From: Arctopsyche grandis
Taxonomy: Eukaryota; Arthropoda; Insecta; Trichoptera; Hydropsychidae
DNA: 64,000 nucleotides
Assembly (NCBI RefSeq): GCF_051622035.1
Contig: NC_135355.1
Coordinates: forward strand, 19,895,486 to 19,959,485
Reading direction: 5' to 3'
The number at the start of each line of letters is the position of its first letter. Within the stretch, counting starts at the first letter, position 1. The notes under the pieces were generated by a model. The model was not told where the DNA came from. It saw only the letters and a program-made list of their open reading frames with translations, and did no database searches. The translations under genes were made by a program, and so were the position numbers. This document shows positions 10,353 to 24,600 of the stretch, piece after piece.

Positions 10353-13300
10353 CTGTGAAAAAATACGTAATTAATTAAATTTGGCCATACTGCCATTTGG
10401 AAATATTTTTTTATTTGACATGTTGACCTTGTTAAATGTATGAGCGTTGCTCATTTAATCAAGTTGAGCGTTTGTAAAAGAGTGGATAGGAAGTTGAATA
10501 TTATATACATACATAATACATAATACATTTGTATGTACATACATACGTATAAACATATTTTTGGAAAAATTATCACAAATTTATAACAATCAAGCAAATG
10601 TTTATAAGTATGTGAATTCAAAATATTCCGCTAATAACAGTCAATAGAAATAAAATAAAATAAAGGACGAGGAAATCCGAAGATTAAAGGTGCGTGTAAA
10701 AACGCAAGTTCCGAGACAAATTTTCAGCATCGTCGACGAAACCGCAATACGAAAACTTTCAGAATATATTATTGAGCCAGCCCCGGTTATTTACAGCCGC
10801 TGCGGGGGTTCAGAGGGCAGAGAGGTGAAGATCTGATATTTGGGCTGAATTTGTGTGTTTTATCACAAAGTTAAAGCTGATAAAGCTGGTCGGCCGTGAT
10901 GCTACATAAACTTGGAAGCGAGAATTCGAGAAAAAATGACGCTCGTTTATAAAATGTATCATGTTTAAATAGCCAGCATGAAAAAATTATGTTAAAAATC
11001 TTATACAGGGATAAGCTGAAATTTACAATAAGAGAAACAATTCAAAAGGATATTTCACAATAATATTTGACGGCTTCTTGAGTGGCGCCACAGGGAGCTT
11101 TACGAATAAATTGGTGTTTCATAAAACTTCCACTTTGGAACACACAAGTATAAACAGCAGTGGGTAGAAAATATAGACGCGAAGATACTGGGATGGGTGG
11201 GCAAACCTCCCGAGATTTCTTCTTTTGCCTTTTTAAAGTTATGCAAATTAAATTGGGGAGAAAAGTAAAATGAGGTTACGTGAAAAAGAAAAGAAAAGTG
11301 CGCGGTGCTATGGCACACCGACGCGCGATTACTTTTGAGTGTTTCGCAAACATAAGAAAAACCCCCACTTCTCTAGTATACTCTAGTATAATACATACTG
11401 GGAGACGTCTGTTATTGTATATCAAAAAGAGAAACAGGGTTCAAAATGAAAAGGGGAGGAAGGCTAACGCATTAAAAACGTGCAGATGTACTCATAATCC
11501 GTGCAGACGGGGCGCTTTTTGAAGAGTTTTTTTTCCTTTATAGCCTAAATATGAGAAATGACTTGAGAGGATTTTTACTTTTTTTTTCTTCTCATAAGGT
11601 TATACAGCGAATGTAGAAGATATATCTTAACATTATGACAGACTAAAAGCTTCATATACGTTCACATACATACCTAAGATTTTTTTATTATCAATAACGC
11701 CATTTTTATTCATTAAATGTGTGACAAGTATGTATCGGCACTGTTACGATTTTCTAAAATCGCATCACCGAATGTGACAAGGTTGTCACATCAATTGAAT
11801 TTTTCAGTACGACGTTTCCCAACATTTTAATTAACATATATGTACACATATACATAAAAACATATGAATGTACATACAATTCTTATTTATTTTTATATAT
11901 GAAAATGACTAAATGAAAAAAAAACACAAAATTTATTATACATATGTAGTACAGATCAAAAGATTTTTAACTTATTGGAAGTTCGTATATTAAATTGAAA
12001 ACCACATATTGAACAATAAAACCGAACTTTACAAACAGCAAAAAGATTTATTAAAAGTAGTGGAGGTGATATCGAAAAAATGCAAGCCATAAAAACAAAA
12101 TATTTCTAGAAACTAAAGCCCCGAAATTTTAAACTTACATAGCTCACATTGGCACTGATCTGATCATGTACCAGTACGTACATAAACTGTCATGGATAGG
12201 GTGACCATATGTTCCGTTTTGACAGGGACACTACCGTTTTTTACGAACTTTGAGTTCATCCCGTAAATTGTTTAAGTAACAATTTGTAAATTGTTAAATC
12301 CTTGTTTTTCCAAACTTTTTTCCCAAAACCAAATACTATTATATAAATATACATTTAAAAACAATATATTCATTTTAAATTAACATTAAAATATTTTGTT
12401 ACTTGATTCATTTAACATGTCTTTGAAAAAAAAAAGTTACATAGAGGGGATAATTTTTTGCGGAGCGTCCCGTTTTGAGTCCTGGAAAATATGGTCACCT
12501 TAATTATAGGTTACAAAATTTATATATTGAGGCTTATGCACCTGGCTCCCGCAGTCTGTGGTGGCTCCTTGTACTGCTTCCTCTGGGTGAGTTTAAGTGG
12601 TGGTCGTCGTGTGACATGTGCTACTAAGCAGTTCATGAGGATATCCTCACAATTGTTTGTCTGGGCAACCGCTTTGTGCAGCAGGGGAGGAAGCCATCTC
12701 GTGTAAAGATCGTGGTAGTAGCGATGGTACACAGCCGCACCGGTCAACACGATTGAATACTCGTTCGTCCAGCGAGACGTGTAACCCCAAGCACCCTGAA
12801 ACACCACAAACATCAACATACACCCTTGTAATCAAACGAGTGGTTTTTGGAAAGGAAATGCTAGGTCGAGTGATTTTAAATTTAAGTAATTGTTACGATA
12901 GTAATTATATTTACTATCATAATAATAATGATCTAGTAATTATAACGATAATATAAACATTAATAATAATAACTGAGCGATTATACTAATTATGTGCCTT
13001 TGGAATTGTACAAAACACTAAGAATCATAAATCATTAAGACAACAAATTATTTGGTTAGTTTATAATTCCAATAGATGTCAGTAAAAAATTAAAAATTTA
13101 TCAGTAATTAATTATAAACTTGACCAAAATATTATTCTAAATGATCAGTAGAATATAATAAAGATCAGTAAATTATTCATTTTTGTTATCAGTAAATAAA
13201 TCTTTTATGATCAGTATTTTATTTAAATACTGATCAAAAATGATTTTCTATCAGTGAAATTATAATTTTTGACAGTTGGATGATAGCGCGTCGCCCCGAT

Positions 13301-16300
13301 ATTGCCCATTCCCACTCTCTTCATGGTCCACACATAGTAATATACAATACATCCAAACACATCTTTTTTTTTAGTTTTATTTCATTAATATTTTCACAAA
13401 AAAAATTATCTTAGCAGCCAACACTTATTTATTTAAGGGTCATGTTAGCTAAGGTTAAGTTAGAGTTGGACCTATTCATTTAAGATTATATTGTTAGGGT
13501 CGGTATTATTCAGTCTCACTGTCTTAACCTAGAGCGAGGGGCGAGGACTGAGGGGGTTTAAAAAGGAGAGGGAGGGGAGATTATTAAAAGAATTTTGCTT
13601 AGTGGTAAATTTCATCAGGATTTTTTATACCAGGAGCCATAATGCGATATGGCAACACTGACGATTTTCTGGCTGTCAAAATGAAATGATCATTTTTAAA
13701 TTATATTACTGATTATCGGTTTATAATATTCATAAACCGATTCATATTATTATCTGATTATTTTGGTTTAATAACTGATTATTTAGTTTAATAACCGAGT
13801 ATATGACAACTGATCACAGCGTACTGATCATTTGGAATACTCACTAATAATTTCGAAATATTTACTGACAATTTGGTTGTTTTTGTTGATGAATAAATTA
13901 CTGATAAATTAAATACACGCCAGTCATTAACTAAGACAGGAGTATCAATAGTCAAATGTATCCTTTCTAAAGAATTAGTTATGCTAATGGTACAAATATT
14001 TACGATAAGTATTGGATAAGTACAAATACATATATGTATGTATGACCACCTAATTTTTGGCGAAAAATCTGCGATGCCTGAATAATATTTTAACCACCAC
14101 TGGTTAAAATTTTAAGACCGAGATATAAACTCTCAATGAAGGGAAAGATCTTTCGACCGCTTTCGAAAGAATTCGCGCCAAGGAGAATTTGCCTTTTCGA
14201 ACGTAGTAGCGAACTTTTGAAGAGCCGTAGTAGCAAATATGCGACCTTTAAAATAAAATATAAATTAAAGAATTAAAATCGGGTGCCAATGAAGATTTTA
14301 GCCCTGTGTGCACGAAGGAATTTAAAATAAATTGGAAGTATAATATTTTATATTGGTGTAGATGGAACTCGGAAGTTTGAAAAGACGGTCTGTGTAATGT
14401 TCCTCGTAAAAACTTGTACTCCAGATGCATTTTTCAATAATCTGATGATGATTTTTAATAATTTGATTTATTACCGGGCTAAACACATAATCAGTGATTT
14501 ATTAATCACACTAACATATTTAGTATATGTACGTACATATGAACATATCGATGATTTATGGCACAGATATTGTACATATGTTCATTTTTGGATTTGTATC
14601 GAATTTTATTGATTTTAATAATAATTCAGATTTTTCCTTTCAAGGTAATTTATGTGGTATACATATATTACCTCGAAAGGAACAACCTGCATTATTCCAG
14701 CATCTACAAACTTAAAATTCAAAAATGGACATAAAATATCTGTGCACTAAGCCATCTAAATATGTACAATGTATATTATGTATGTATATAATACTTGGAC
14801 AGAGAGCATAGTCGATGGGTTCAAAATTTCTGTTTGGTAATATAAAATATGTTACGTATTAACAAAAAAATAGAAGTAAAGAAATTTACATACATACATA
14901 TGTACATATATGTTTAATGTATGTATGTATGTATGTATGTATATATAAAAAACTATATAAACTATTTATCTATACTTGGTGCGAACATAATATAATACAT
15001 ATAGCGCAGTGGTGAAATTCAGTAGAATTTATGTATTTTCTTTGGAGACCATAGCTAGTAGGCTACATCATTTTTCATGAATACAAATTATCCGAAAGAG
15101 CGCACTCCGGTTACGCAAATGCTAAAAATCCGAATACAAAAATAGCAAAAGAAAAGAAAAACCCAAACTGAGGATACATAAGAAACACCGTAGCCATAGA
15201 GATAAAGACGCTACGATACATAAAATCGTAATAAAAAAATAAATAGGGGTCCTCGCGGGTCCGCTCAGATTAGAGTCGCTAAGGAGCTGGCGAAAGCCGA
15301 GTTCCGAATAAAAAAAAAGCGACGCCCTGGGGCGAAGCTTTCGCTGAGACACAATATAAGCGGAGACATTCAAGTGAGGTGGAAGAGCGGGAGGGTGAAA
15401 AAATATGTGTTTGGGGGGGATGTGAAGTAGGGGTTGAAAGACGTCGCCGGCGGCTAGATGGGATTTCGGTTTTATTATGCAGCCTCCAGACGGTCGCATT
15501 AGCCGGAAAAGATAAGGCATTAAGGGGCTGTCGCCCCTGGCGATAGCCCCTTCGTATTTACGTGTCCAACAATCTGCCATATCGCTTTTACTCGCTATAG
15601 ATCTCACATGAAGGATCACTTTGAAACGCTTCCTGCATTTCTAAGCAAGCAAAATATTTTTACATATAAAATCTATTTTATGTACACATGTATTAATATC
15701 AACTCAATAATTTAGCCAGCAGCATAGCTCGGACGTTAAGCTTCTGCTTACCGTCAAGAAGGTGCCGGGTTCTATCCCTGAATGAAAATGAATTTTTCAG
15801 AGTATGCTGTTGGTCAGACCTGGATTTGTGACTACAGGTTGATCGTTTCCTATCAGAGTTTGCCAATTTTCTCTGATTTCATTGTTGAAACGGTTCCCGG
15901 AAAAAAAATTGGCTAAAAATCCTTCCTACCTACTATGTCACCACTATTTGAAAAATTTGATTGATGTACAATAAAAATTTATGTACAATTCATAGATGTC
16001 TCGTTAATTTGCGAGTTTTTTCAGTGTCTCGCAATTCAACGACTTATAATAAAAATGCAGTATTTGTATTTGTAATTGGCCAGGAAGGCGCATTGGGATT
16101 TACCTGTAAGGCCTTCCTGGTATATATGTAAAATAAAAATAAAATAAATAAAATTTGTATGTATATACATACATATCAAGTGTAAAAGTCTGAAATATTG
16201 GCTGTAATTTAAATTTTAAAATATCGAATATACATGTTCATATGTACGCATGTACATATATATATATGTACATACATACAGTGAGCGACAAAAAGGTACG

Positions 16301-19300
16301 CATTTTGATTTCAGACAAACAAACCTTTCAATCTGCCATAAACAAATCAAATTTTTGTTATGGCAGATTAACAAATTTTTAAACTGTTCCTACCCCAATC
16401 AAATTTAAAAATCGTTATTCTAAAAATCGTTGCTATTAATTTATTAGTGTGCTCTTTCGTGGCAATAGCATCACATCGAAAAATGTCATCTCCTCACCAT
16501 ATGTCGGCCGATGTAAAAACGGTGATTTTGACTTTCACGAAAGAGGGAGTCGCGATTCGATATATGTATTTCTCGTCGAGTAGGGTTGTGTGCAAAAATT
16601 TGGGAAAAAAGTTAATGAAATAGGACAATTAATTAGGGTTCCAGGATCCGGAAGAAAGCCAAATTCAAGGACTCGGAGAATTAATCGTTAATTCAAAATT
16701 TCCGGACGATTCTGCATTTCGTTCGCTAAGTTATTAAATCATTTTGCTATTTATAATTAATTTTTAATGTATTAAATATCATCGACATGTTTTAGATCAG
16801 CGGTTCCCACCCGTGGTACGGGGTTAATGGTTGGTGGTACGCGAAAAATACAGTAATGGCGGACATGCAGGAATAAATGATTTAAAATCAGAAAAATACC
16901 AATATTTTTTATACCATATTTGAAACCTTACATAATTTCTTATCAGGAAACAAGATTCGTTTGTATCGGGATATACGAGAAAATAATTGAACATTTAATA
17001 GGGCTGAAATCGTCTTTTACGCAATACTTCCCCAAACCTGAAGAAGCAAACAATTGGATATGAACATTTTCGGACATCAACGACATTATCAATCAAGGAA
17101 AAGGAGAACTTGATTGAACTTTCAAGTGATAGCATTTTAAAAGCTGAATTAAAAAAAAAAACGATCGGATAAGAACCCAAACTTCGTCACACGACAAAAT
17201 CGTTTCTGAACTAAGAAGAGGTTGGTAAAAAAATGTTATTTTTGTTATTAATTTATTATTAATTTTTGGTTATTAATTTTTGGCTAGATATTAGTGAAGA
17301 ATATAAACAGCTTGCTTGAATTTCTGTTGCCGTTTAATAGCACTGAACTGGTAGAGGCTTCTCTTCATATATATTTATAAAAGACTTAATATATGTACAT
17401 TTCCGAAAAAAAATCACATGTACACATATATATGCATGTATGTACATGCATTTTTTGTTAAGGACATTAATTAAGAAACATATTTTGTTTCCGATATTCT
17501 TAAAAATATCCTAATTAATATTCTATATATATTTCCATATGTACGTACATACATATGTATTAAAAATTTATTAATAAAGTTATTCTCGGATAAAGCAAGA
17601 TTGCCTTTCCCTCCCGTAAGAAAAATTCTAGCTGTACGCCTGATTTACATACATACATATATTTAAATGTGGATATACATATATCCACAAGCCCTGCCTA
17701 CGTATGTATGTACATATGTAGGCAGGGTTTTTTTAAAAAAAAAAGGTGCCGGAACTCACTTCTTGTCAAGTTTTTTATTAGAAATAATTATATTGTATTC
17801 AAATATAATTTAAATAAAATTTGAAAGCAGCTTTTCATTTGCTTCGAAGCGCATAAAAAAATAAAGAAAATGTATCATTATTATTTTTTTTATTTTAGAC
17901 AGGTCTATCTTAAACTAGACAAACAAACAAATACAAATACAAAACTAATGGCTAAATGTAAAATAAAATTATAAAAATATATAAATTCAATTTAGGGCAT
18001 ACATTAAATGTAAAAGCTTTTCCGGATATATCTTTTCCAGAATATATTCGCGAATCATTTCTAGTTCGTCTAATTGTAGTCTAGTGGTTGACAAATTTCT
18101 AATTTCACTTTCTCCAAATGTCAACCGATTATCAATATATTCAGGCCTATATTTTTGGTCAAGTACGCAAGCCCAAAGTACAAACTCCACTTTTTTTTTT
18201 ATCTAGCATTAGTTTTTCAATTGACTCTTTTAACGTGGAATCAAATAATTCCGGTTAATAGGAATACTATTCGTTGAAGCTTTTTCGTGAAGTGTAACTC
18301 CACGACAACGCAGATTGCTAACAGCAGCTTTAGCTTATTTGTAATAGTGTCCAAAATTATGTTTCCTCTCTTAAAAAAATTAACTTAAAATTAAATATTG
18401 TAGGTCTAAACTTAGTTCTGATAATTCTTGAAGAGCGTCACATATCAATTCAAGATCCAATAAGATGTTATTTTTTTCCTAAGGCTATCGTAAGTACACT
18501 TATCATTTTTGTCTCATGTTGGATCATTCATCGCTTCTTCAAAATTAATCACAAGCTAGATGCCACCCAACGGGTACTCTTCCAATTTTCAGTACTTCAA
18601 CGCCTAGTGATTCTGTACGTAAATGCAGTTCTCTATTATTTTTCGGAGAAGAATGGTATAAAACATAAGCAAGTTTATCAATAAATGATTTGAATCTATT
18701 GATTCCTGAAATTTCCTTCACAACTTCGCTTACTAATCATTCTAAATCTGTGATTAGCGAAATGCTATAGATATATAAACTATAGTTAAAGAAAAATAAT
18801 CTGTCAACAATTTCTTCAATCCATTTTACATCGTAACATCGCAGCAGCAACGTCGCATGCTACCGAAATCATTCTTTTTTAATTAATCTTCTGTCATCCC
18901 ATAAAAATCAAGACATTGGAGTAAGAATTCAAATATTCCTTTTGCCGTTACGTTATCAATATCAATCAAGTCCATAAAAATATTAATCGGTGTTAAACGC
19001 AGTTGGAAAAATTTTTGTTGTTTTTTGTACTTTTTCACGAGATGATAATTTTAAATTTTATTTTCAATCTTCTTTTTTTCGGCTTCAGAAATAATTTTTA
19101 ACGCTGCTTTGTGTGCGATAGAGATTCTCAGTGAAGTGAGCTCAATTGTAGCTTTCTATCTTTCCAAAAATATGTGATTTCAGTGTCGGCGCATTCTTTG
19201 GAAAATTTCATTCTCATGGTCGGTTCAATTCCAAGAGTTCTATTCCATTTCTGCATGATGTGCGTCCAAGTTTTATTTTGTGTATGTTCAACCATTCATT

Positions 19301-21572
19301 TTGTGAACAAAAATTTATTTATAGTTATAATGACCAGCAATCTGGCCAATCATTTTGATTTCTGCTTTTCTTCTCGAGATCAGCTTGGGACGTTTCAGGA
19401 ACATCAACTTGTACCGATATTTCTAGATTTTCTGTCGTCGTTTCTGTTATTGTTGTCGGCTTTTTATTAAGGGAATCGGCAGCAGCGTTTGAGAAGTAAC
19501 AAGAGATTTTTTCATTTTTAAACTTCGGGTTAAACTTACATATATGCTAAAAAAATAAAAATAATATTCATTTGAAGCATAAAAAGTGCCGAGAAAAAAG
19601 GTGCCGGAACGCCGTTCCACCACGTTACATGGGAAAAAAAGCCCTGTATGTAAGTATCTAATTTTCAATAGTTATTGCATGCCTGATAGCGTCTCATTCG
19701 ATGATAAACCAGAAGTAGTAAATAATTATTTATATTTAGGTCAAATAATTGACATGTACGGTAGTAAAGAAGAAGAAATAATAAAGAGACGTAGTTTTGT
19801 GAGGTCCGAAAAGTTGGCAATCGCCGTTCTGAGCGATCTTATGTTAAATTTTGATCTAGTTTTTAATGTCGAGACTTTACTCTTACAAAATGTTTTTTTA
19901 CTTTTCAGTTGGCAACCCTACCTTTTATATCTAGTGGGGTTTCTGCCCGCGTTATGGTTATTTTTTTATATTTGAATTTGCAAAGTTGCATATATGTAGT
20001 TTTTAAATATCCCAATATATATACATTGTATATGTATGTATATTTATATAAGCTGCAACCTGCAGCAATATGAATCGAAGCGGTTAATATTTACTACTAT
20101 TTCAATAGTATAGGAAGACGAAATCTGACAGTAATGTATCACTTTGTACTACATATAAGCAGATTAGGTATTATACGTACATACATACATATGTATGTAC
20201 ATGATAGTAATATAACGCGAATATAAATCTTTCTTCAACTCTGGAAAAATATTTTATTTCTGAATCGCGTAGTAGCGAAAGATTTAAAAATGTATAGAAC
20301 GATATATTATACATATGCACGAAAATATGAATGTATGTACTAAGTACATACATATGCACATATATAAAATATCAACCGTCTGTTTTACAATATGCTCTAT
20401 ATACATATGTAAGTGTTTTTACACAAAATCTACTGTATACGAATTTCACAAGATTTTTTTTTATTTTCATCACATTGATACAAGAATTATACTTGAATTT
20501 TTTCGTGACGAGCACACATTTTTAAGGGGTCGAAAAAAATTTTGGAAGAAAAATCGCACAAAAGTAAACTGCCACTTCCGGTTAACGAATGCTTACCAAA
20601 TTTTAAAAATAACTTGGTATTAAGCTTAAACTTCTAGATATGAAATTTCAGTTCAATAAACCAAAAGGTTTCTGAGTATAACATAAAAAACCTCGATTCT
20701 CTAGAGTAAAACTACTCCTTCCGGTTCAGGTAAAAATATTCAAAAAATATTACAGTAAAAAATTTATAATTTCTATTACATGTAAAAAAAATTCAGTCGG
20801 ATTGGTTTAGCGGTTTGGAAGATATGTAATTGAATTTAAAAAAAGAGGATACCTATAAGGGGAGGTACCGTTCCAGTCGACCTAAAAATTTGAAAAAAAT
20901 TTACGTCGTGTCGATAAGAATTTCAGTAACCCAAACTAAGTTTCAGTTCGATAGGACTAACGATGGTGTTCGAACGGTGGTCAAAAATTCCCCAAAATAC
21001 ACTGACACACAAGACTTTTTTATTTAAGATTTAATTATTATTTTTTTATTTAAGATTTAATTATTATTTTTTTATTTAAGATTTTATTTTTATTTTTTTA
21101 TTTAAGATTTAATTTTTATTTTTTTATTTAAGATTTAATTTTTATTTTTTTATTTAAGACAATATTTTTTTTAGATCGTGAAAACGTGATCAGTGATCGA
21201 TTCTGAGTTCGAATCAGTCAAAATCTCGAATTCGAATTTTCGCACGATCACAAAATCTATTGTTACTACGTACATAAATAAAGTAAAAATCATGTATTTC
21301 ATTGATTTATCAACATGCTCCGATTTAAACGTATTTTATTAATTTCTTTTTGCACATTCCTTAATGGATGGGAATCACTGCACTATAATATAACATTGTA
21401 ACGCAATTTATTTTGTATCAAACTTCCGTGCAAACTAAAATTGAAATGTCGATATTGTCATGCGCAGTATAAAAAGTTATAGCAAAAGTATATTTGAAAT
21501 CGTGTCGAAAGAATGGTGATGGATTCGAGTCGTCTGTTCATTTTTCACGTGGCCTCCAGCAGACGTCAGCAT

Positions 21573-21606
<34 letters not shown>

Positions 21607-24600
21607 GCGATATAAAATATCCAAAGGGGGAAGATTTATGCGGGGCACACGAGACTGGAGATCAGTTCACCACTGTCTCTAAATATGAGTAGATATGTAC
21701 ATACATACATACATACGTATGAGAGAAGAGAAGTGTGTGGGTGGCGTTACGCGAAGACAGGTTATAAGGCGAGCCCAGCTCCAGATGCAGCTAATGACCC
21801 AAAAAGGGAAATAGCGCGAAAACCGACCCAGCGCGCCATTATGGAACGAACCGTATAACCCACTCGGAAAATATCCACGACGACCTTACATGGAAAATTC
21901 TAACAACTTTTATACGCCGCATAAGCTGGAAACGTTATGCGAAAAATCCCGATTCCAATATGAAACGTTATATTTCACAAGTGTTTGCTTGTAAGCAGGG
22001 GAATACGCCATCTACGCCACGTTCGCGAATTAGTTAGATGCTTTTTGTTCCGAATATTGAAACATGTCGACTAATTGCATCATCAAATTACATTCCTCTT
22101 TGAAATAGTGAATGAAGCGATTAAAATTACCTGCCTTGCTGCTTTTAATATAATACCTAACTTATATCATAATATTCCAGCCGTACCAGTTCGCATTACC
22201 GACTGAAAGGTCTCGTACTAAAGCTCCGATTCAAACCTTCAATGAAAAAAGTTGTTTTTGATTTTAAGTATTTCTGTATTCCAGATTGTCCGATTTTGAT
22301 AGTTGTGACATTCAAGTAGATCGTTTCTATCAAAGTTTGCCAATTTACCTGATTTAATTGTTGAAACAGTTACTCACAAATTGGGTCGAAAATTAACACT
22401 AATACTATGTGATTTGAAATATGTACAAGTTTGGCCATTGTTAATACGGGGATGATACTTGTACATAAGCTTTGCAATTAACTGTTTACATAGGTACATA
22501 ATTACGAAATCTTTAAAATAACCTTGAATTTAATTCAAATATGAGATAATTGCATTTAGTACATATGTATGTATGTATGTACATGAGTATTACATATGTA
22601 TGTATAATATATGAATCACGCCAAAGTAAGAGTTTGAATTACAGACATAAAGATTAATTAATTATCAAACAACGAATGTATTCAATATAATATAAGGGTT
22701 TTAAAAAAAGCGATTCAAACCGACTTAAATATGTCATCGTTTTACGCTCGTCGAAAAGTTGTTACGAAAATGGAAGTTCAATAAAATATAATATATCAGC
22801 TACACATTAAATGACTACATGTGTATTTAACATACGGTTGATGTAATTTTAATAGCAAACATCCAGTAAGGATATATATGTAAACCGTAAATTGATGAAA
22901 TAATTATGAATAAATATAAAAATAATACAGTGTATCATTCAATATCATTACTTCGGAAATATTTTACATAAATATATATGTAGATAATACAATAATACAA
23001 TACATACATATTTTACCTACTTATTAGTCATTAAAACGGAATTGAAAAAAAATTGAATTTCGAACATTTCAATATGAAAATAAAATAATGACCAGTACAT
23101 TATAAGCGAATTAACATTGAAATAGTGCATTACAAACCACTTCAGATTATATTCCAAATTACAAAAACATTATGCATCATTAAAAAATCGCGAAATTTCT
23201 TGCAAATGACAGTTTCGCGTGTGCTGTTGATTTGCTTTACCAATGGTTTTAAAAAAACGAGAAAACTTGCAAACATCGATCTCAAGAGACTCTCATAATC
23301 AAATTTGACACTCAAAATTCCACATTTCAAATTTCAACAAAATTTGTTTAAAAGCTATTAGGCAAACTGTATTAACGTATCGGAGAGCCACGTTTTCCGC
23401 TCACTGTAGCAAATAATTGCAATCAAACTAAAGAGGACTCGCATTCCATTAATGAAAATGAACATTGAAATATTCGACTAAGTTAATTTGGGAAAAAAAT
23501 CAAATGGACCGGCAGTTTTTAATTTCGACACCAGCCAGACTTTCTAATTTGTCCATAAAAAAATCTACTTGCGACAAATTTCAGCGTGGTAAAGGCAGAA
23601 TTGTTATCGCAATGAGGTAATACGATATACCGTGGTGTAGCGAAAAAATGCTGTTGAGCTCAATTTGAATTTCATGCGGATATTATTATTTTCATAAATG
23701 CGAACAGGCTGGGTGGGAGCAGTTTCGTGGACACAATGCATAAAATTGCATTCGCATTTCACACTAGACTAAATCCGAATACGACGATACTACGCGACGC
23801 CAGAAAACGTAATTAATTGCATACTACGTAGTTTACCAAAACGACTGTACATAAAAGTACGTATGTGTCATTTTTTTACAATTTAATATCACATGTTTGA
23901 GATATTTATGTATAATATGTATATCATCGACAAACGATTCGAGATTTGGTTGAAAATTGGCAAAACGTTCTGTGTGTAACGGTTCAATTTGTCGACACGT
24001 GTGTGCATCGCAAAAGTGCAACAAAGTGCAGCACTCGTCTTGAAAACTTAGCTCGGTTATATTCCTGACTGGCGTAGTACGTCTTCTTGAAGAGGAAATC
24101 CGAGGAAAGTACTTTTCGTCGACGATAGAGCTGGAGCCGGAAGGATGATTGCATTGATTGAAAACAAAGTGGATAAAGCGGTGCAGTATATAAACAAACC
24201 TAGCATCATTAAATTTTTATTTATTTATTTATTTACATATATACCAGGAAGGCCTTACAGGTAAATCCCAAATATTATAATAACTCGATTCATTTGAAAA
24301 AAATTATATATATTTCTTTAAATCAATATAGCGAGCACTTATTACTAGACACCGGATAGTCACAGTGCTATCCATTGTTCCATTGTTGTAAATCCTTTGT
24401 AAAAAAGGTTCGGCAAATCTTTAACAATGCATTTACAACCTTTGAACAATACGCGGCACCTTCTGAGTCCGGTGACTACTTATTACATATGCAATAGCAT
24501 ACAATCGGCATTTCTTACAAATATATGTAATCAAAACATCATAATATAAGTAATATAATTTTAATACATGTAAAAGTAGCATGGTTATGTGTTTTTTTTT

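Noticed and set aside
10500..10545. Frequent tacatacatatgtatgta palindromes as regulatory sites
   Set aside because: They occur dozens of times over the whole window irrespective of context and behave like a genome-wide simple repeat.
15122..15619. 165-codon minus-strand frame with a hydrophobic C-terminus
   Set aside because: No recognised family, no plausible splice sites in EXT1 order, and the GC-rich block explains the open frame.
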